DNA of 64,000 bases, from assembly GCF_009176305.1 (NCBI RefSeq), contig NZ_BLAJ01000008.1:62001-126000 (forward strand), read 5' to 3'. Numbering within the stretch: the first letter of the stretch is position 1; each line of letters begins with the position of its first letter. The DNA comes from Martinezella dioscoreae (GTDB taxonomy: Bacteria > Pseudomonadota > Alphaproteobacteria > Rhizobiales > Rhizobiaceae). Below the pieces are notes generated by a model. That model worked only from the letters and a program-made list of their open reading frames with translations, ran no database searches and was not told where the DNA came from. Below, one piece after another: positions 44,605 through 54,457 of this stretch. A program made the translations under genes and the position numbers.

Positions 44605-45641
44605 GATGCGCGCTGGAACCGGTAGAGAATGATAGAGAAGAAGGGAACGCCCACCAGCGCCGTGACCACTCCGATCGGCAGAACCTGCTGAGGGATGAGG
44701 GCGCGCGAGGCGATATCCGCCAGCACCATGAAGATCGCTCCTACAATGGCGCAGGCCGGCAGCAGCCGGATGTGGAGCGGGCCGACGAAGAAGCGGGCCG
44801 CATGCGGCACGACGAGACCGACAAAGCCGATGGATCCGACCATGCTGACAATCGTTGCCGTCATCATTGCGGTCAGCGCGAAGAGCCAGATCCGCGCCCG
44901 CCCGACATTGACGCCGAGAGACGACGCGGCCTCGTCGCCAAAGGCGAACGCATCCAGCACGCGTGCATAGAGCAGGCAAGCCACCAGGCCGAAACCGACA
45001 ATGGTCGCGACCAGCATGAATTCCGGCCAGCGGACACCACCGAAACTGCCGAGCAGCCAGAACATCACATCCCGTGCCTGCTGCGCGTTTCCCGACGTCG
45101 TCACGATATAGGATGTCGCAGCATTGAACAGCTGGGAGGCGGCGACACCGGCAAGGATCGTGCGGTCGGCGCCGCCTCGCGTGCCGTTCGAAAGCAGAGC
45201 GACGAAGAAGAAGGCCGCGAACGCGCCGGCGAAGGCACCAGCCGAAAGGGAAACCGCGCCCGCGCCGATATTGAGTATGACGATCGCGACCGCGCCGGTC
45301 GAAGCGCCCGCCGAGATGCCGAGCACATAGGGTTCGGCAAGCGGGTTGCGAAGGAGCGACTGCATGATCGCGCCCGAGAGCGCCAGGCCCGCTCCACAGA
45401 AAGCGGCCACGAGCGCCCGGCTGAGGCGATAGTCCCAGATCACCGTTTCGTGGATGCGGTTAAGTTCGATCCCCGTCCATCCCAGCCTGTTGGTGATGGC
45501 ATGGAAGGTCGTCGAAAGCGGGATCGGTAGATCACCGATACCGACGCTGACGCCGATCGTCAGGCTGATCGCCGCGAGAGAGGCAAAAAGCAGCAGGCCG
45601 ATGATGGCGAGCTGCCTCAGGGTTCGATACACGTCGGTCAC
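44601..45641 (-). CDS. Iron-siderophore ABC transporter permease (FecCD-like)
   Basis: 346 residues with about ten hydrophobic helices. Signatures are LSRALVAAFCGAGLALSGAI, QSLLRNPLAEPYVLGISAGA (the FecCD motif) and SIGFVGLVVPHAARFFVGPL. It forms a homodimeric channel for Fe-siderophore import. The start overlaps the binding-protein stop by 4 bases and the end overlaps the ATPase start by 4, so the three proteins are made together. Confidence 0.93.
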   Translation of the reverse strand: MTDVYRTLRQLAIIGLLLFASLAAISLTIGVSVGIGDLPIPLSTTFHAITNRLGWTGIELNRIHETVIWDYRLSRALVAAFCGAGLALSGAIMQSLLRNPLAEPYVLGISAGASTGAVAIVILNIGAGAVSLSAGAFAGAFAAFFFVALLSNGTRGGADRTILAGVAASQLFNAATSYIVTTSGNAQQARDVMFWLLGSFGGVRWPEFMLVATIVGFGLVACLLYARVLDAFAFGDEAASSLGVNVGRARIWLFALTAMMTATIVSMVGSIGFVGLVVPHAARFFVGPLHIRLLPACAIVGAIFMVLADIASRALIPQQVLPIGVVTALVGVPFFSIILYRFQRAS

Positions 45642-46669
45642 TTCAGAAGACCAAGCGCCTTCAGCTGCTGGGCGACCTGCTCGGCGCCATAGATTGTCCG
45701 GATGGTCGGATTCATGGCCTGGCCGTCCATGACGACAATCGCCTTGTTCTTGACCGCGGCTAGCTGGCTGACGGCGGGATCGGTGGTCAGGAACTTGATC
45801 TTGGCTTCAGGCTTGTCGAGCTCCCAGCGATTGCGGTCGAGGCTGGCGACGACGATGACGTCCGGATTGGCGGCTATGATGTTCTCCCAGCCAAGCGTCG
45901 GCCACTCCGCTTCGGTGGTAATGGCATTGCGGCCGCCAAGCAGGTCGGCGATATAACCCGAGGGGCTGTTTTTGCCGCCGACATAGGCATCCGCGGATGG
46001 CGACGGGCTGGAGAACCAGAAGACATAGGAGAGCTTCTTGCCATCCTTCGGCGCATTCGCGCGCAGTGCCTCTTCCCGCTTTTTGAAATCCGCGATCAGC
46101 GCCTGGCCCTTGTCGCGGACATCGAAAATCTGCGAGAGTTCGTCGATTTCCTGGTAGAGCGTGCTCATGTTCCAGACCTGGCTGCGGGCGGCATTGCCGT
46201 ATTTATCCTGAGAGGCGCCCTGGGCCGGGCAGATGCTGGGGGAAACATAGGTGGGAATATTGAGCTTTTCGAAGTCCTCGCGCTTTGCCACCTTGCTGCT
46301 CGGTCCCATCAGGGTCGGCAGCGCGGCAGTGACGAAGTCAGGATTTTCCGAGAGGATCGATTCAAAGGTCGGGAATTCGACCGTCAGCAGCTTGACCTTG
46401 GAATTGGCTTCCGCGAGCTGCGGCAGAACCTTGTTGGGCCAGAAGGCGGTGCCGACCATTTTGTTTTCGAGGCCGAGCAAAAGAAGAATTTCGGCACTGT
46501 TCTGTCCAAGCCCGATCGCGCGCTCCGGAGCCTTCTGGAACGTGACCTTGGTGCCGCAATTGTCGATGGTCAGCGGATAGTTGGTCGCAGCGGCGGAGGC
46601 TGTCGCTGCGGCAGAGGCGAGCGCCGCGCAAAGAGCTGAAACGGTCAAAACTGATTTCAATATGGTCAC
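45638..46669 (-). CDS. Iron-siderophore ABC transporter binding protein
   Basis: 343 residues. The signal peptide covers about residues 1-27 (SVLTVSALCAALASAAATAS). The mature protein is a cluster-A, helix-linked binding fold with GTKVTFQKAPERAIGLGQNS and ITTEAEWPTLGWENIIAANP, as in FepB-like proteins. It captures a ferric siderophore or a related chelate in the periplasm. No TonB-dependent receptor is encoded nearby, so the outer-membrane partner must be elsewhere. A strong promoter candidate lies about 100 bases upstream; I saw no clear Irr (ICE) or RirA box. Confidence 0.88.
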   Translation of the reverse strand: MTILKSVLTVSALCAALASAAATASAAATNYPLTIDNCGTKVTFQKAPERAIGLGQNSAEILLLLGLENKMVGTAFWPNKVLPQLAEANSKVKLLTVEFPTFESILSENPDFVTAALPTLMGPSSKVAKREDFEKLNIPTYVSPSICPAQGASQDKYGNAARSQVWNMSTLYQEIDELSQIFDVRDKGQALIADFKKREEALRANAPKDGKKLSYVFWFSSPSPSADAYVGGKNSPSGYIADLLGGRNAITTEAEWPTLGWENIIAANPDVIVVASLDRNRWELDKPEAKIKFLTTDPAVSQLAAVKNKAIVVMDGQAMNPTIRTIYGAEQVAQQLKALGLLK

Positions 46670-46764
46670 GAAATATATCCCGGTGGCTATTGTCAGCGCG
46701 ATCGGACGAAATCGCCCGCGTGATATAGCCTCGTCGCCCGGTTACAAACAAGAGGAAAAAAGTC

Positions 46765-46794
46765 ATATTATTTTGCGCTGCGAGCATTTGTAAA
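46765..46794 (-). promoter_or_regulatory. Promoter of the iron importer operon
   Basis: On the minus strand TTTACA (46789-46794) and TAATAT (46765-46770) are 18 bases apart, close to the vegetative consensus. It lies 96 bases before the binding-protein start. The AT-rich surroundings would allow a Fur/RirA/Irr-type site, but none was recognised. Confidence 0.5.
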
Positions 46795-46835
46795 CTTTGC
46801 CCGCCATGCATTTCCGACAGAAGACGTATTTTTCA

Positions 46836-47369
46836 TCAGCTCCGGTTGGCCGTGTCATCCTCGCGTCCGGGTCTGGAAAGGAGGAGGCGGTTCATCTCTG
46901 GAACGAAGCGAACCATTCTGAAGCCTGCCATCTCCAGGATTTTCCTTGAGGCTGCATTGTCAGGATGGGCAAAGGCGCGGACCTCTCGAATCCGCAGTTC
47001 CCGGTCCGCCAGCCGTAACGCCGCCGTGACCAATTCCGATGCATATCCGCAGCCCCAGGCATCCCGATGGAAGAAATATCCGATTTCGCAGCCCCAGCCT
47101 GGTTCAAACGGATCGTCGTATAGGCCGCCCCAGCCGATGATTTTTGCATCATCCTTTCTGATCACCGTCCAGGGTGCATATCCGTCGCGTCGACGTTGCC
47201 ATTCATGAACGGCGATCCTGCGACGGCAGGCGGCAGGTGTCGCGTCCACATGAGTGTGCCTCATGGCTTCCTTATCGCCGAGAAATTCGAACAAGTTGGC
47301 GGTATCGGACAGAAGCGAAGGGCGGAGCAGCAGCCGCGGCGTTTCGATCTGCGAGCCGATGTTCCTCAT
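46836..47369 (-). CDS. GNAT-family N-acetyltransferase (RimJ/RimL-like)
   Basis: 177 residues from ATG 47369; the same frame runs upstream without coding sense. IETPRLLLRPSLLSDTANLF at the start and GCGYASELVTAALRLADREL with HPDNAASRKILEMAGFRMVR are the acceptor and acetyl-CoA-binding parts of the RimJ/RimL branch (Acetyltransf_3). The CGYASE stretch is the pantothenate-binding P-loop in which Arg/Gln-x-x-Gly-x-Gly/Ala is usual. Substrates of this branch range from ribosomal protein N-termini to antibiotics. It overlaps no neighbour and its substrate is unknown. Confidence 0.85.
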   Translation of the reverse strand: MRNIGSQIETPRLLLRPSLLSDTANLFEFLGDKEAMRHTHVDATPAACRRRIAVHEWQRRRDGYAPWTVIRKDDAKIIGWGGLYDDPFEPGWGCEIGYFFHRDAWGCGYASELVTAALRLADRELRIREVRAFAHPDNAASRKILEMAGFRMVRFVPEMNRLLLSRPGREDDTANRS

Positions 47370-47571
47370 ATGATTTCGCCTTCCATATGCGAATGTTTCA
47401 CGAAGTGAACGGCAGGCCGACATGGCCGAGCCTTCAAACCGCCCGTCGGATGTAGAGGCTACGACAGGAAACAACTCATTGCCCAGCCGAAATGGCATTG
47501 ATGAGGGTGGAGAAATGCGATTGCGCGCCTATTTCAATGATCGGGAAATGGAGAGCAGGAGGACCGGGATA

Positions 47572-48045
47572 ATGGCAAAGAATACGATTTGCTTGTGGTA
47601 CGACAAGGACGCGGAGGCCGCCGCCAAGTTTTATGTCGAGACTTTTCCAGATAGCGCCATGGGCGCCGTCATCCGCGCGCCGGGAAACTATCCGGAGGGC
47701 AAGCAGGGCGATGTGCTGGTCGTGGAATTCACGGTCGCCGGTGTTTCCTGCGTCGGCCTGAATGGCGGCCCGGTGTTCAAGCACAATGAAGCCTTTTCGT
47801 TTCAGATCTACACCGAGGATCAGGCAGAGACGGATCGCTATTGGAACGCCATTGTCGGCAATGGTGGCCAGGAAAGCGAATGCGGCTGGTGCAAGGACAA
47901 ATGGGGCGTCTCCTGGCAGATCACGCCGCGTATTCTGATGGAGGCGCTTCGCGAGGGCGGCGATCAGGCGAAGCGCGCTTTCGATGCGATGATGACCATG
48001 AAGAAGATCGATGTGGCAGCGATCGACGCGGCCCGGCGTGGCTGA
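47572..48045 (+). CDS. VOC-superfamily protein (PhnB-like)
   Basis: 157 residues from ATG 47572 with AGGAGG upstream; upstream codons in this frame overlap the divergent GNAT gene and lack coding sense. The motif CLWYDKDAEAAAKFYVETFP is the start of the first VOC module. GLNGGPVFKHNEAFSFQIYT and KDKWGVSWQITPRILME complete the second. It belongs to the 3-demethylubiquinone-9 methyltransferase-like/PhnB group, whose function is mostly unknown although related proteins are metal enzymes. It is a stand-alone cytoplasmic gene. Confidence 0.85.
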   Translation: MAKNTICLWYDKDAEAAAKFYVETFPDSAMGAVIRAPGNYPEGKQGDVLVVEFTVAGVSCVGLNGGPVFKHNEAFSFQIYTEDQAETDRYWNAIVGNGGQESECGWCKDKWGVSWQITPRILMEALREGGDQAKRAFDAMMTMKKIDVAAIDAARRG

Positions 48046-48555
48046 GGACTGAAACGGCTTGCTGAGCACGCATCCCATCCAAGGTTGCCGAGGTCATGGT
48101 GATCTGGGATGGGGGGCGTGCGCGGGGCTATGATTGCTTTTATTCAAGACTCCATTAAATATGCGCTCAGGCATATGAAATCGGCTGTTGTGGATCGGAT
48201 AATAACAACTTATCCTTGATCGAATGCAGAGGCAGGCCAATGGCGGTTGACTGGTGAGGTTTACAGAGGATGGCCGCACGGAACGCCGCCAGCTGGAATC
48301 ATTGCAAGGTCACCGCTGTCTTCAGTGGGCGACCTGCACGACCGCGTAATGAAGGCCTTGGCCAAGGAATTTGGCTGACCGAACCTGCCAGTTCCCACAA
48401 AAGTCGCTTCCGATGCAAAGATTGGCCGCGGGCTGTCATGTGCTTGCGACTGCTTCGGTGCCGGCGGGTTTCCGGGAGGATTGCTGTGAAATCCCGTCAC
48501 GCCGACGCCATCAGAATTCCTCCCGACCTGTTCCCGAAGAGTAGAGCTGACACTC
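48046..48555. other. Intergenic region upstream of the RND pump
   Basis: No convincing gene in these 510 bases. It contains ATATGC-GCTCAG-GCATAT at 48160-48177, a perfect 6-bp dyad that could be a regulator site. A short frame ends SSVGDLHDRVMKALAKEFG and a stop near 48378, but it has no start codon with a binding site and no recognised homologue. The RND operon promoter should lie here. Confidence 0.4.
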
Positions 48556-49689
48556 ATGATAAAACGCATGATAATCATGCTGATCATCATAGGCCTGATC
48601 CTTGGCGGGATCTTCGGCTTCCAGGCATTCAAGAACCGCATGATCGCGGCCTATCTGGCTAATCTCAAGTCGCCACCGCAGACAGTCTCGACAATCACGG
48701 CGGCTATGAGCCCGTGGCAGACGACGCTGCAATCGATCGGCAGCTTCAATGCCGTCGAAGGCGCCAATCTCTCGGCGCAGGTCCAGGGCATTGTCCAGAA
48801 GATCGGATTCGAGGATGGTCAGGACGTCAAGAAGGGCGATCTCATCGTGCAGCTGCTTGCCGATCAGCAGATCGCGACGCTGGAACAATACAAGGCGTCG
48901 ATGACGAATGCGCAGATCGCCTATGAGCGCGATTCCAAGCTGATCAAGGCGAACACCATCGCGCAAAGCCAGGTCGACAGCGATCTGGCGAACTGGAAGG
49001 CGGCGCAGGCGCAGGTCGCGTCGCAGCAGGCGCTGATCGATCAATATTCGATCCGCGCTCCCTTCGATGGCCACCTTGGCATCAGGCTGGTCAGCCTCGG
49101 CCAGTATCTGCCTGCAGGAACCGCGGTCGTCACCTTGCAGTCGCTCGATCCGATCCAGTTCGATTTTTCGATGCCGCAACAGGCCCTGTCGCAGCTGAAG
49201 GTCGGACAGGCGGTGACAGCGACGGTGGATGCCTATGGAAATCAGACGTTCGACGGCAAGATCACGGCGATCAGCCCGCTCGTCGATACCCAGAGCCGTA
49301 ACATCACCATCCGGGCAACCTTCCCCAATCCCGATCGCAAGCTGTTGCCCGGCATGTTCGGCAACATAACTGTGGTGGTCGGGGATCCGAAGGAATACAT
49401 CTCCCTGCCGCAGACAGCCGTCACCATCAACCCTTACGGCAATGTCGTCTATGTGGTGACCGACAAGGGCAACGGCGCGGATGGCAAGCCGCAGCTCGTC
49501 GCCAATCAGAAGTTCGTCAGCACGGGACAGGCCCGGGGCGACCAGATCTCGGTGACCAAAGGGTTGAACGCGGGCGAAGTGGTGGTGACCTCCGGCCAGC
49601 TGAAACTGAATAACGGCTCGCCTGTCATCATCAACAACGAGGTGCAGCCGTCGAACGATCCCAACGCGAACCCGGCAAATCCCAACTGA
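48556..49689 (+). CDS. RND efflux pump periplasmic adaptor
   Basis: 377 residues. An N-terminal membrane segment (MIIMLIIIGLILGGIFGFQA) serves as uncleaved anchor or signal. Then come the lipoyl half NLSAQVQGIVQKIGFEDGQD, a coiled-coil hairpin (QIAYERDSKLIKANTIAQSQ), the second half RAPFDGHLGIRLVSLGQYLP, a beta-barrel and a membrane-proximal domain with KLLPGMFGNITVVVG. It links the RND pump to a TolC-type channel. The pump gene follows 9 bases later. No outer-membrane channel gene is here. Confidence 0.93.
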   Translation: MIKRMIIMLIIIGLILGGIFGFQAFKNRMIAAYLANLKSPPQTVSTITAAMSPWQTTLQSIGSFNAVEGANLSAQVQGIVQKIGFEDGQDVKKGDLIVQLLADQQIATLEQYKASMTNAQIAYERDSKLIKANTIAQSQVDSDLANWKAAQAQVASQQALIDQYSIRAPFDGHLGIRLVSLGQYLPAGTAVVTLQSLDPIQFDFSMPQQALSQLKVGQAVTATVDAYGNQTFDGKITAISPLVDTQSRNITIRATFPNPDRKLLPGMFGNITVVVGDPKEYISLPQTAVTINPYGNVVYVVTDKGNGADGKPQLVANQKFVSTGQARGDQISVTKGLNAGEVVVTSGQLKLNNGSPVIINNEVQPSNDPNANPANPN

Positions 49690-49698
49690 GGTGTGGCG

Positions 49699-52600
49699 AT
49701 GAATATCACCGATATCTTCATCAAGCGCCCCGTTCTTGCTCTGGTGGTCAGCGCGTTGATTATCGTGATCGGCTACCAGTCGTTCCGTTCGCTAACCGTG
49801 CGGCAATATCCGCAGACCCAGAATGCCGTCGTCACGGTGACGACCACCTATCCCGGTGCGGCGCCCGACGTCATCGCCGGCTTCATCACGACACCGCTCG
49901 AAAACGCTATCGCCCAAGCCAACGGCATCGATTACATGACCTCGACGAGCACGAGCGGCACGTCGACGATCACCGTCAACCTTCGGCTTAACTACAGCGC
50001 CGATGCGGCGATGACCGAAATCAACGCCAAGGTATCCTCCGTTCTCAATCAATTGCCCACGGGCACGCAGCAGCCGATCATGACGGTCTCCATTGGCCAG
50101 TCGATCGACGCCATGTATATCGGCTTCCGAAGCGACGTTCTGGCCAGCAACCAGATCACCGACTATCTGACGCGCGTCGTCCAGCCGAAATTGCAGGCGG
50201 TCAACGGCGTTCAGACGGCCGAAATCCTCGGCGCGCGAACATTCGCCTTGAGAGCCTGGCTGCAGCCGGACAAGCTTGCCGCCTATGGCTTGTCGGCCGG
50301 CGATGTCTGGACCGCGCTTGGCGCCAACAACTATATCTCCGGCATCGGCACCACCCGCGGCCAGATGACACAGACGGTGCTGACGGCGCAGACCGACCTG
50401 CATTCCGCTGATGAATTCAAGGAAATGGTGGTCAAGCAGATCGGCAGCACGATCGTGCGGCTGAAGGATGTCGCGACCGTTGCCCTCGGGTCCCAGAATC
50501 CCGACGTCCAGATCGGCTTCGATGGGCAGGACGGCGTGTTCATGGGCATCCAGATCGCCCCGACAGCCAACCTGCTCGAAGTGATCGCCGGCGTGCGCGC
50601 GGTGTTTCCAGGTATACAGCAGCAATTGCCGCAGGGGCTTGAAGGCTACATCGTCTACGATTCCAGCACTTTCGTTACCACCTCCATCGATGAAGTCGTA
50701 AAGAGCCTGGTCGAGGCTCTCGTGATCGTCATTTTCGTGGTCTTCGCCTTTCTCGGTTCACCGCGATCGGTTGCCATTCCCGTCGTCGCCATACCTCTGT
50801 CGCTGGTCGGCACTTTCGCGATGATGCTGATCTTCGGCTTCTCGATCAATCTTCTGACGCTGCTTGCCCTGGTTCTGGCGATCGGGCTCGTCGTCGACGA
50901 TGCCATCATCGTGGTGGAGAATGTCAACCGTCACATCGAAGAGGGATCGACGCCCATGAGGGCGGCGCTGGACGCGGCGCATGAACTCGTCGGGCCGATC
51001 CTGGCCATGACGGTGGTGCTGATCGCCGTCTACGTTCCGATCGGTTTCCAGGGCGGCCTGACGGGCGCGCTGTTCACGGAGTTCGCCTTCACGCTTGTCG
51101 GCGCCGTTACCGTGTCGATGATCATCGCGCTGACGCTGACGCCAATGATGTGCTCGCGCATCCTGAAGCCGCATTTGACCGACCGCAGTGGCTGGGAAGA
51201 GCGTATCTCCGACTTCATCGACCGCCGCTTTTCGGAAATCCATCGGCCCTATGTGCGCATGCTGCACGGCAGCCTGAACACGGTACCGGTGGCATTGGTC
51301 TTTGCTGTGATCGTGCTTGGCAGCATCTATTTCCTCTATACCAGCGCCAAGACCGAGCTGGCTCCCAACGAGGACCAGGGCTTCCTGGCCGCGCAGGTGA
51401 CGAACCCTCCCAACGCGACGCTTCAGCAAAAGCTGCTGAATTCAAATCAGGTCACCAAGATCTTCCGCAGCTTCCCCGAAACCGACAAGACCTTGCAGGT
51501 CGAGGTGCCCGGCACATCCTTCGAGGGCATGGTGCTGAAGCCCTGGGACCAGCGCACGAGAACGGCGGACCAGCTGCAGCCACTGGTGCAGGCCGATCTG
51601 GCGAAGATCGCCGGCGGACAGTCCGTGGTCTTCCAGATACCGCCGCTGCCGGGCGCCAGCGGTCTGCCCGTGCAGTTCGCCATCGGCAGCACCAGCGGCT
51701 TCGAGCAGCTCAACGAGGTGTCCACCGCCTTCCTGCAGGAAGCGCAGAAATCCGGCGAGTTCATCTTCCTGACGAAGGATCTTTACGTCGATAATCCGCA
51801 ATATTCGATCCAGATCGATCGCAGCAAGGCCTCGGCCCTCGGCCTGTCCATGAACAATGTCGGTTCGGCGCTCGCTTCCATGCTGGGTGGCGGCTATGTC
51901 AACTACTTCAGTATCGACAACCGCTCGTATCAGGTCATCCCGCAGGTCGAGCAACGGTCGCGCCAGACCATCGATCAGATCATGAACTATCCGATCGCGA
52001 ACGTGAACGGTAACAAGATCCCGCTTTCGGCGATCGCGACGGCGAAACTCCAGGCTACGCCGCGCTCGGTCGCGCATTTCCAGCAATTGAATTCGGCCAC
52101 GATCTCCGGCGTGCCGGCGCCTGGTGTTGCCGTCGGCGATGCGCTGAATACATTGAAGTCGATCGCGGCACGGACGTTGCCGCAGGGCTACTCGGTCGAC
52201 TATGGCGGGCAGTCGCGGCAATATGTGCAGGAATCGAGCGGCATGGCGACCACATTCGCGCTCGCCCTGATCATCGTGTTCCTGGCGCTTTCGGCGCAGT
52301 TCAACAGCTTCCGCGACCCGTTCATCATCCTCGTGTCGGTGCCGATGTCGATCGCGGGCGCGCTTGCCTTCATCAGCCTCGGTATCGGCGGCGCGTCGAT
52401 GAACATCTATACGCAGGTCGGATTGGTGACGCTGATGGGTCTGATCAGCAAGCACGGTATTCTGATCGTCGAGGTGGCAAACACGCTGCAGGCCGAGGGA
52501 AAGACCAAGCGCGAGGCGATCGAAGGTGCCTGCGGCATCCGATTGCGGCCGATCCTGATGACGACGGGCGCCATGGTTCTGGGCGTCGTGCCGCTGATCC

Positions 52601-52779
52601 TGGCGACCGGAGCAGGAGCTGTCGCCCGCTTCAACATGGGCCTGGTGATCGCCGCCGGTCTTGCCATCGGAACGCTGTTCACGCTCTTCGTCGTGCCGGC
52701 GGTCTATATGCTGCTCGCCGCCGATCATCACAAGAAGGATGCACCGGAAACAGAAGCAGAACCGGCTCCCGCGCATTGA
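49699..52779 (+). CDS. RND multidrug efflux pump (HAE1 family)
   Basis: 1026 residues from ATG 49699; GTG 49693 is an alternative. The start NITDIFIKRPVLALVVSALI is that of HAE1 pumps. The proton relay residues are D400 and D401 in AIGLVVDDAIIVVENV and K918 in GLISKHGILIVEVAN. Two large periplasmic loops with porter subdomains are in place and the length is normal. It should export hydrophobic or amphiphilic compounds with the adaptor encoded just upstream. The C-terminus (KKDAPETEAEPAPAH) is polar. No local regulator gene is apparent next to the operon. Confidence 0.95.
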   Translation: MNITDIFIKRPVLALVVSALIIVIGYQSFRSLTVRQYPQTQNAVVTVTTTYPGAAPDVIAGFITTPLENAIAQANGIDYMTSTSTSGTSTITVNLRLNYSADAAMTEINAKVSSVLNQLPTGTQQPIMTVSIGQSIDAMYIGFRSDVLASNQITDYLTRVVQPKLQAVNGVQTAEILGARTFALRAWLQPDKLAAYGLSAGDVWTALGANNYISGIGTTRGQMTQTVLTAQTDLHSADEFKEMVVKQIGSTIVRLKDVATVALGSQNPDVQIGFDGQDGVFMGIQIAPTANLLEVIAGVRAVFPGIQQQLPQGLEGYIVYDSSTFVTTSIDEVVKSLVEALVIVIFVVFAFLGSPRSVAIPVVAIPLSLVGTFAMMLIFGFSINLLTLLALVLAIGLVVDDAIIVVENVNRHIEEGSTPMRAALDAAHELVGPILAMTVVLIAVYVPIGFQGGLTGALFTEFAFTLVGAVTVSMIIALTLTPMMCSRILKPHLTDRSGWEERISDFIDRRFSEIHRPYVRMLHGSLNTVPVALVFAVIVLGSIYFLYTSAKTELAPNEDQGFLAAQVTNPPNATLQQKLLNSNQVTKIFRSFPETDKTLQVEVPGTSFEGMVLKPWDQRTRTADQLQPLVQADLAKIAGGQSVVFQIPPLPGASGLPVQFAIGSTSGFEQLNEVSTAFLQEAQKSGEFIFLTKDLYVDNPQYSIQIDRSKASALGLSMNNVGSALASMLGGGYVNYFSIDNRSYQVIPQVEQRSRQTIDQIMNYPIANVNGNKIPLSAIATAKLQATPRSVAHFQQLNSATISGVPAPGVAVGDALNTLKSIAARTLPQGYSVDYGGQSRQYVQESSGMATTFALALIIVFLALSAQFNSFRDPFIILVSVPMSIAGALAFISLGIGGASMNIYTQVGLVTLMGLISKHGILIVEVANTLQAEGKTKREAIEGACGIRLRPILMTTGAMVLGVVPLILATGAGAVARFNMGLVIAAGLAIGTLFTLFVVPAVYMLLAADHHKKDAPETEAEPAPAH

Positions 52780-52850
52780 GTGGGGGCTAGTCAAGATGGG
52801 TAACGAGGCTATCGTGCCGGCTGTCGGTCTTCAGGCGGGGGAGGCGATCC

Positions 52851-53435
52851 TTACGCGGGGATCGCCATATTGAGTTCTGCCTGACGTCCGAGATGCGTCA
52901 TCCAGTCGACGAAATCGGGCCGGCTCTTGATCTGGCGACCGTAATGGCGGGCAAGCGCGGCCGTCAGATCGCCCTTTCGGCCGAGCTGTTCGTCGGCAAA
53001 TCCGATCATCTGGGAGTTCGGCCAGGCCTGCGGACGGATGGCGACCAGACGAGTAAACAGGCTCTCACCCGGCTCATCAGGGTTTGCTTGCGCCATCAAG
53101 GACAGCATGGCGGCGGTCGAGCGCGATACGCCCATGTGGCAATGCACCAGCAGATGACTCGAAGCCCCGGGATATTGTCGCGCCTGAAACTCGGAGCCGA
53201 ATTTCAGGATGGCTTCGACATGTTCCGGCCGGGGCATGACCCGCCCCGGAGCCGTCGCGATGATATCGTGAAAACGAAGCGTCGTGCGATGATGCTCGGC
53301 ATAGGAGTGGAAGACATCGAGCTCGGGATATTCCGGATCGAGGAGGGAAAGCACATGGGTGACGTTTCGCGCGCATTGATCGGGCAACTCCTCAATGCCA
53401 CAAACCGTGAGTTCTGGAGAGAGAAGCACGCTCAT
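52851..53435 (-). CDS. Dual-specificity-type protein phosphatase
   Basis: 194 residues from ATG 53435 with GAAGGA upstream; the frame continues upstream without coding sense. The active-site loop HCHMGVSRS (C99, R105) matches HCxxGxxRS of cysteine phosphatases, with D57 in RFHDI as possible general acid. ESLFTRLVAIRPQAWPNSQM resembles rhizobial proteins annotated as tyrosine or dual-specificity phosphatases. It is cytoplasmic, and could act on phosphotyrosine proteins, phosphoinositides or other phosphoesters. A metallophosphoesterase gene lies 125 bases upstream on the same strand. Confidence 0.83.
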   Translation of the reverse strand: MSVLLSPELTVCGIEELPDQCARNVTHVLSLLDPEYPELDVFHSYAEHHRTTLRFHDIIATAPGRVMPRPEHVEAILKFGSEFQARQYPGASSHLLVHCHMGVSRSTAAMLSLMAQANPDEPGESLFTRLVAIRPQAWPNSQMIGFADEQLGRKGDLTAALARHYGRQIKSRPDFVDWMTHLGRQAELNMAIPA

Positions 53436-53560
53436 TGTGATATCCTTCAAACCGGCTGGCGATTCCGCGGCGCTTCGATACGATATAGCGCCATCGCTCT
53501 GAAGTGAAAATGCTTTTCCCCCTGTTGCCGCGAAGTGGCGCGGCAAGCCGTCCGCGCAGG

Positions 53561-54328
53561 CTAGGTCCTTGAAAATAAGACGACCTGCGTTTTGATCTCT
53601 TCTTCGTCCATCTCCAGGATACGATAGCCGAATGTCCCCGTATCGGCCGTGAGACGTTCGGATTGCTTGACGATCTGATAGGAGACCGCTGGCGAGACAT
53701 ATTGCGTGATGTTTGCCTCCCGGCCTTCGTCGGTCATGTGGTAGTGACCGCAGAACAGGGATATCCGGCGATCCATGCCGATCAGAAGCGATCTGACCTC
53801 GTCCCGATCGCGCAGGGCTGCCCCGGTTCGATCTATCGGCGTGTCGAGCGGCAGGATCGGATGATGCAGGAAGATCGCGGCCTGTCTCACACCTTCGAGT
53901 TCGCGGGCGAGCCACCGGCGCTGGCCGTCGCCGACGACGTTGTCGGACGTATCGAGGAAAATCCGTTTCAGATGCGGATCTTGCTGCGAGTAGCAAAGTT
54001 TCCCAGCCACGGTAGCGCCGCTCATGTCGTGGTACGGCGCGACATCGCCGTAGCTATCGTGATTGCCGAGAATGAGCGACACATCGAAGGCATGGGCGCG
54101 CAGATGCTCGAAAAAGCCGCCGACCGAGCACGCGGTGCCGATATCGCCGCCGAAGACGATCTTGGAAATGCCCCGGCGGGCGATATCGCTGAGGACCAGG
54201 CGCAGATGCTGCTCGTGCTGTCGCGGTGTATTCTCATAGCCCATTTTGTCGCCGGCGATTTCGGTCTTGGTGACCAGCTTCTGGCCGAGATGGGTGTCGG
54301 TGAAAAAGGCTAGGATGGTCTTTGTCAT
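53561..54328 (-). CDS. Calcineurin-like metallophosphoesterase
   Basis: 255 residues from ATG 54328. The dimetal motifs are in order: FFTDTHLG (D11, H13), GGDIG (D62), LGNHDS (N89, H90, D91), FLHHPI (H155, H156) and CGHYH (H195, H197). The family includes 3',5'-cAMP phosphodiesterases (CpdA) and other phosphoesterases. The layout with an N-terminal TDTHLG and GHYH resembles CpdA, so cyclic-nucleotide or phosphodiester hydrolysis is possible but unproven. No signal peptide is seen. It may share a transcript with the phosphatase gene downstream. Confidence 0.86.
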   Translation of the reverse strand: MTKTILAFFTDTHLGQKLVTKTEIAGDKMGYENTPRQHEQHLRLVLSDIARRGISKIVFGGDIGTACSVGGFFEHLRAHAFDVSLILGNHDSYGDVAPYHDMSGATVAGKLCYSQQDPHLKRIFLDTSDNVVGDGQRRWLARELEGVRQAAIFLHHPILPLDTPIDRTGAALRDRDEVRSLLIGMDRRISLFCGHYHMTDEGREANITQYVSPAVSYQIVKQSERLTADTGTFGYRILEMDEEEIKTQVVLFSRT

Positions 54329-54457
54329 GGGTCCGTTCCGCGGCAATTGCTTGAGCGGTCAGTCTAGGATGGCGATCTGCCCCAATGCTTCGACATGGGT
54401 CGAAGCATGCGAACTATATCGGTGTTATGATGCAGCCTGATGTGGAGAGGCCTAGAC

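Noticed and set aside
48270..48662. Open frame of 130 codons upstream of the RND adaptor
   Set aside because: It overlaps the adaptor gene start, is rich in Arg/His/Cys and shows no domain; the region is better seen as intergenic.
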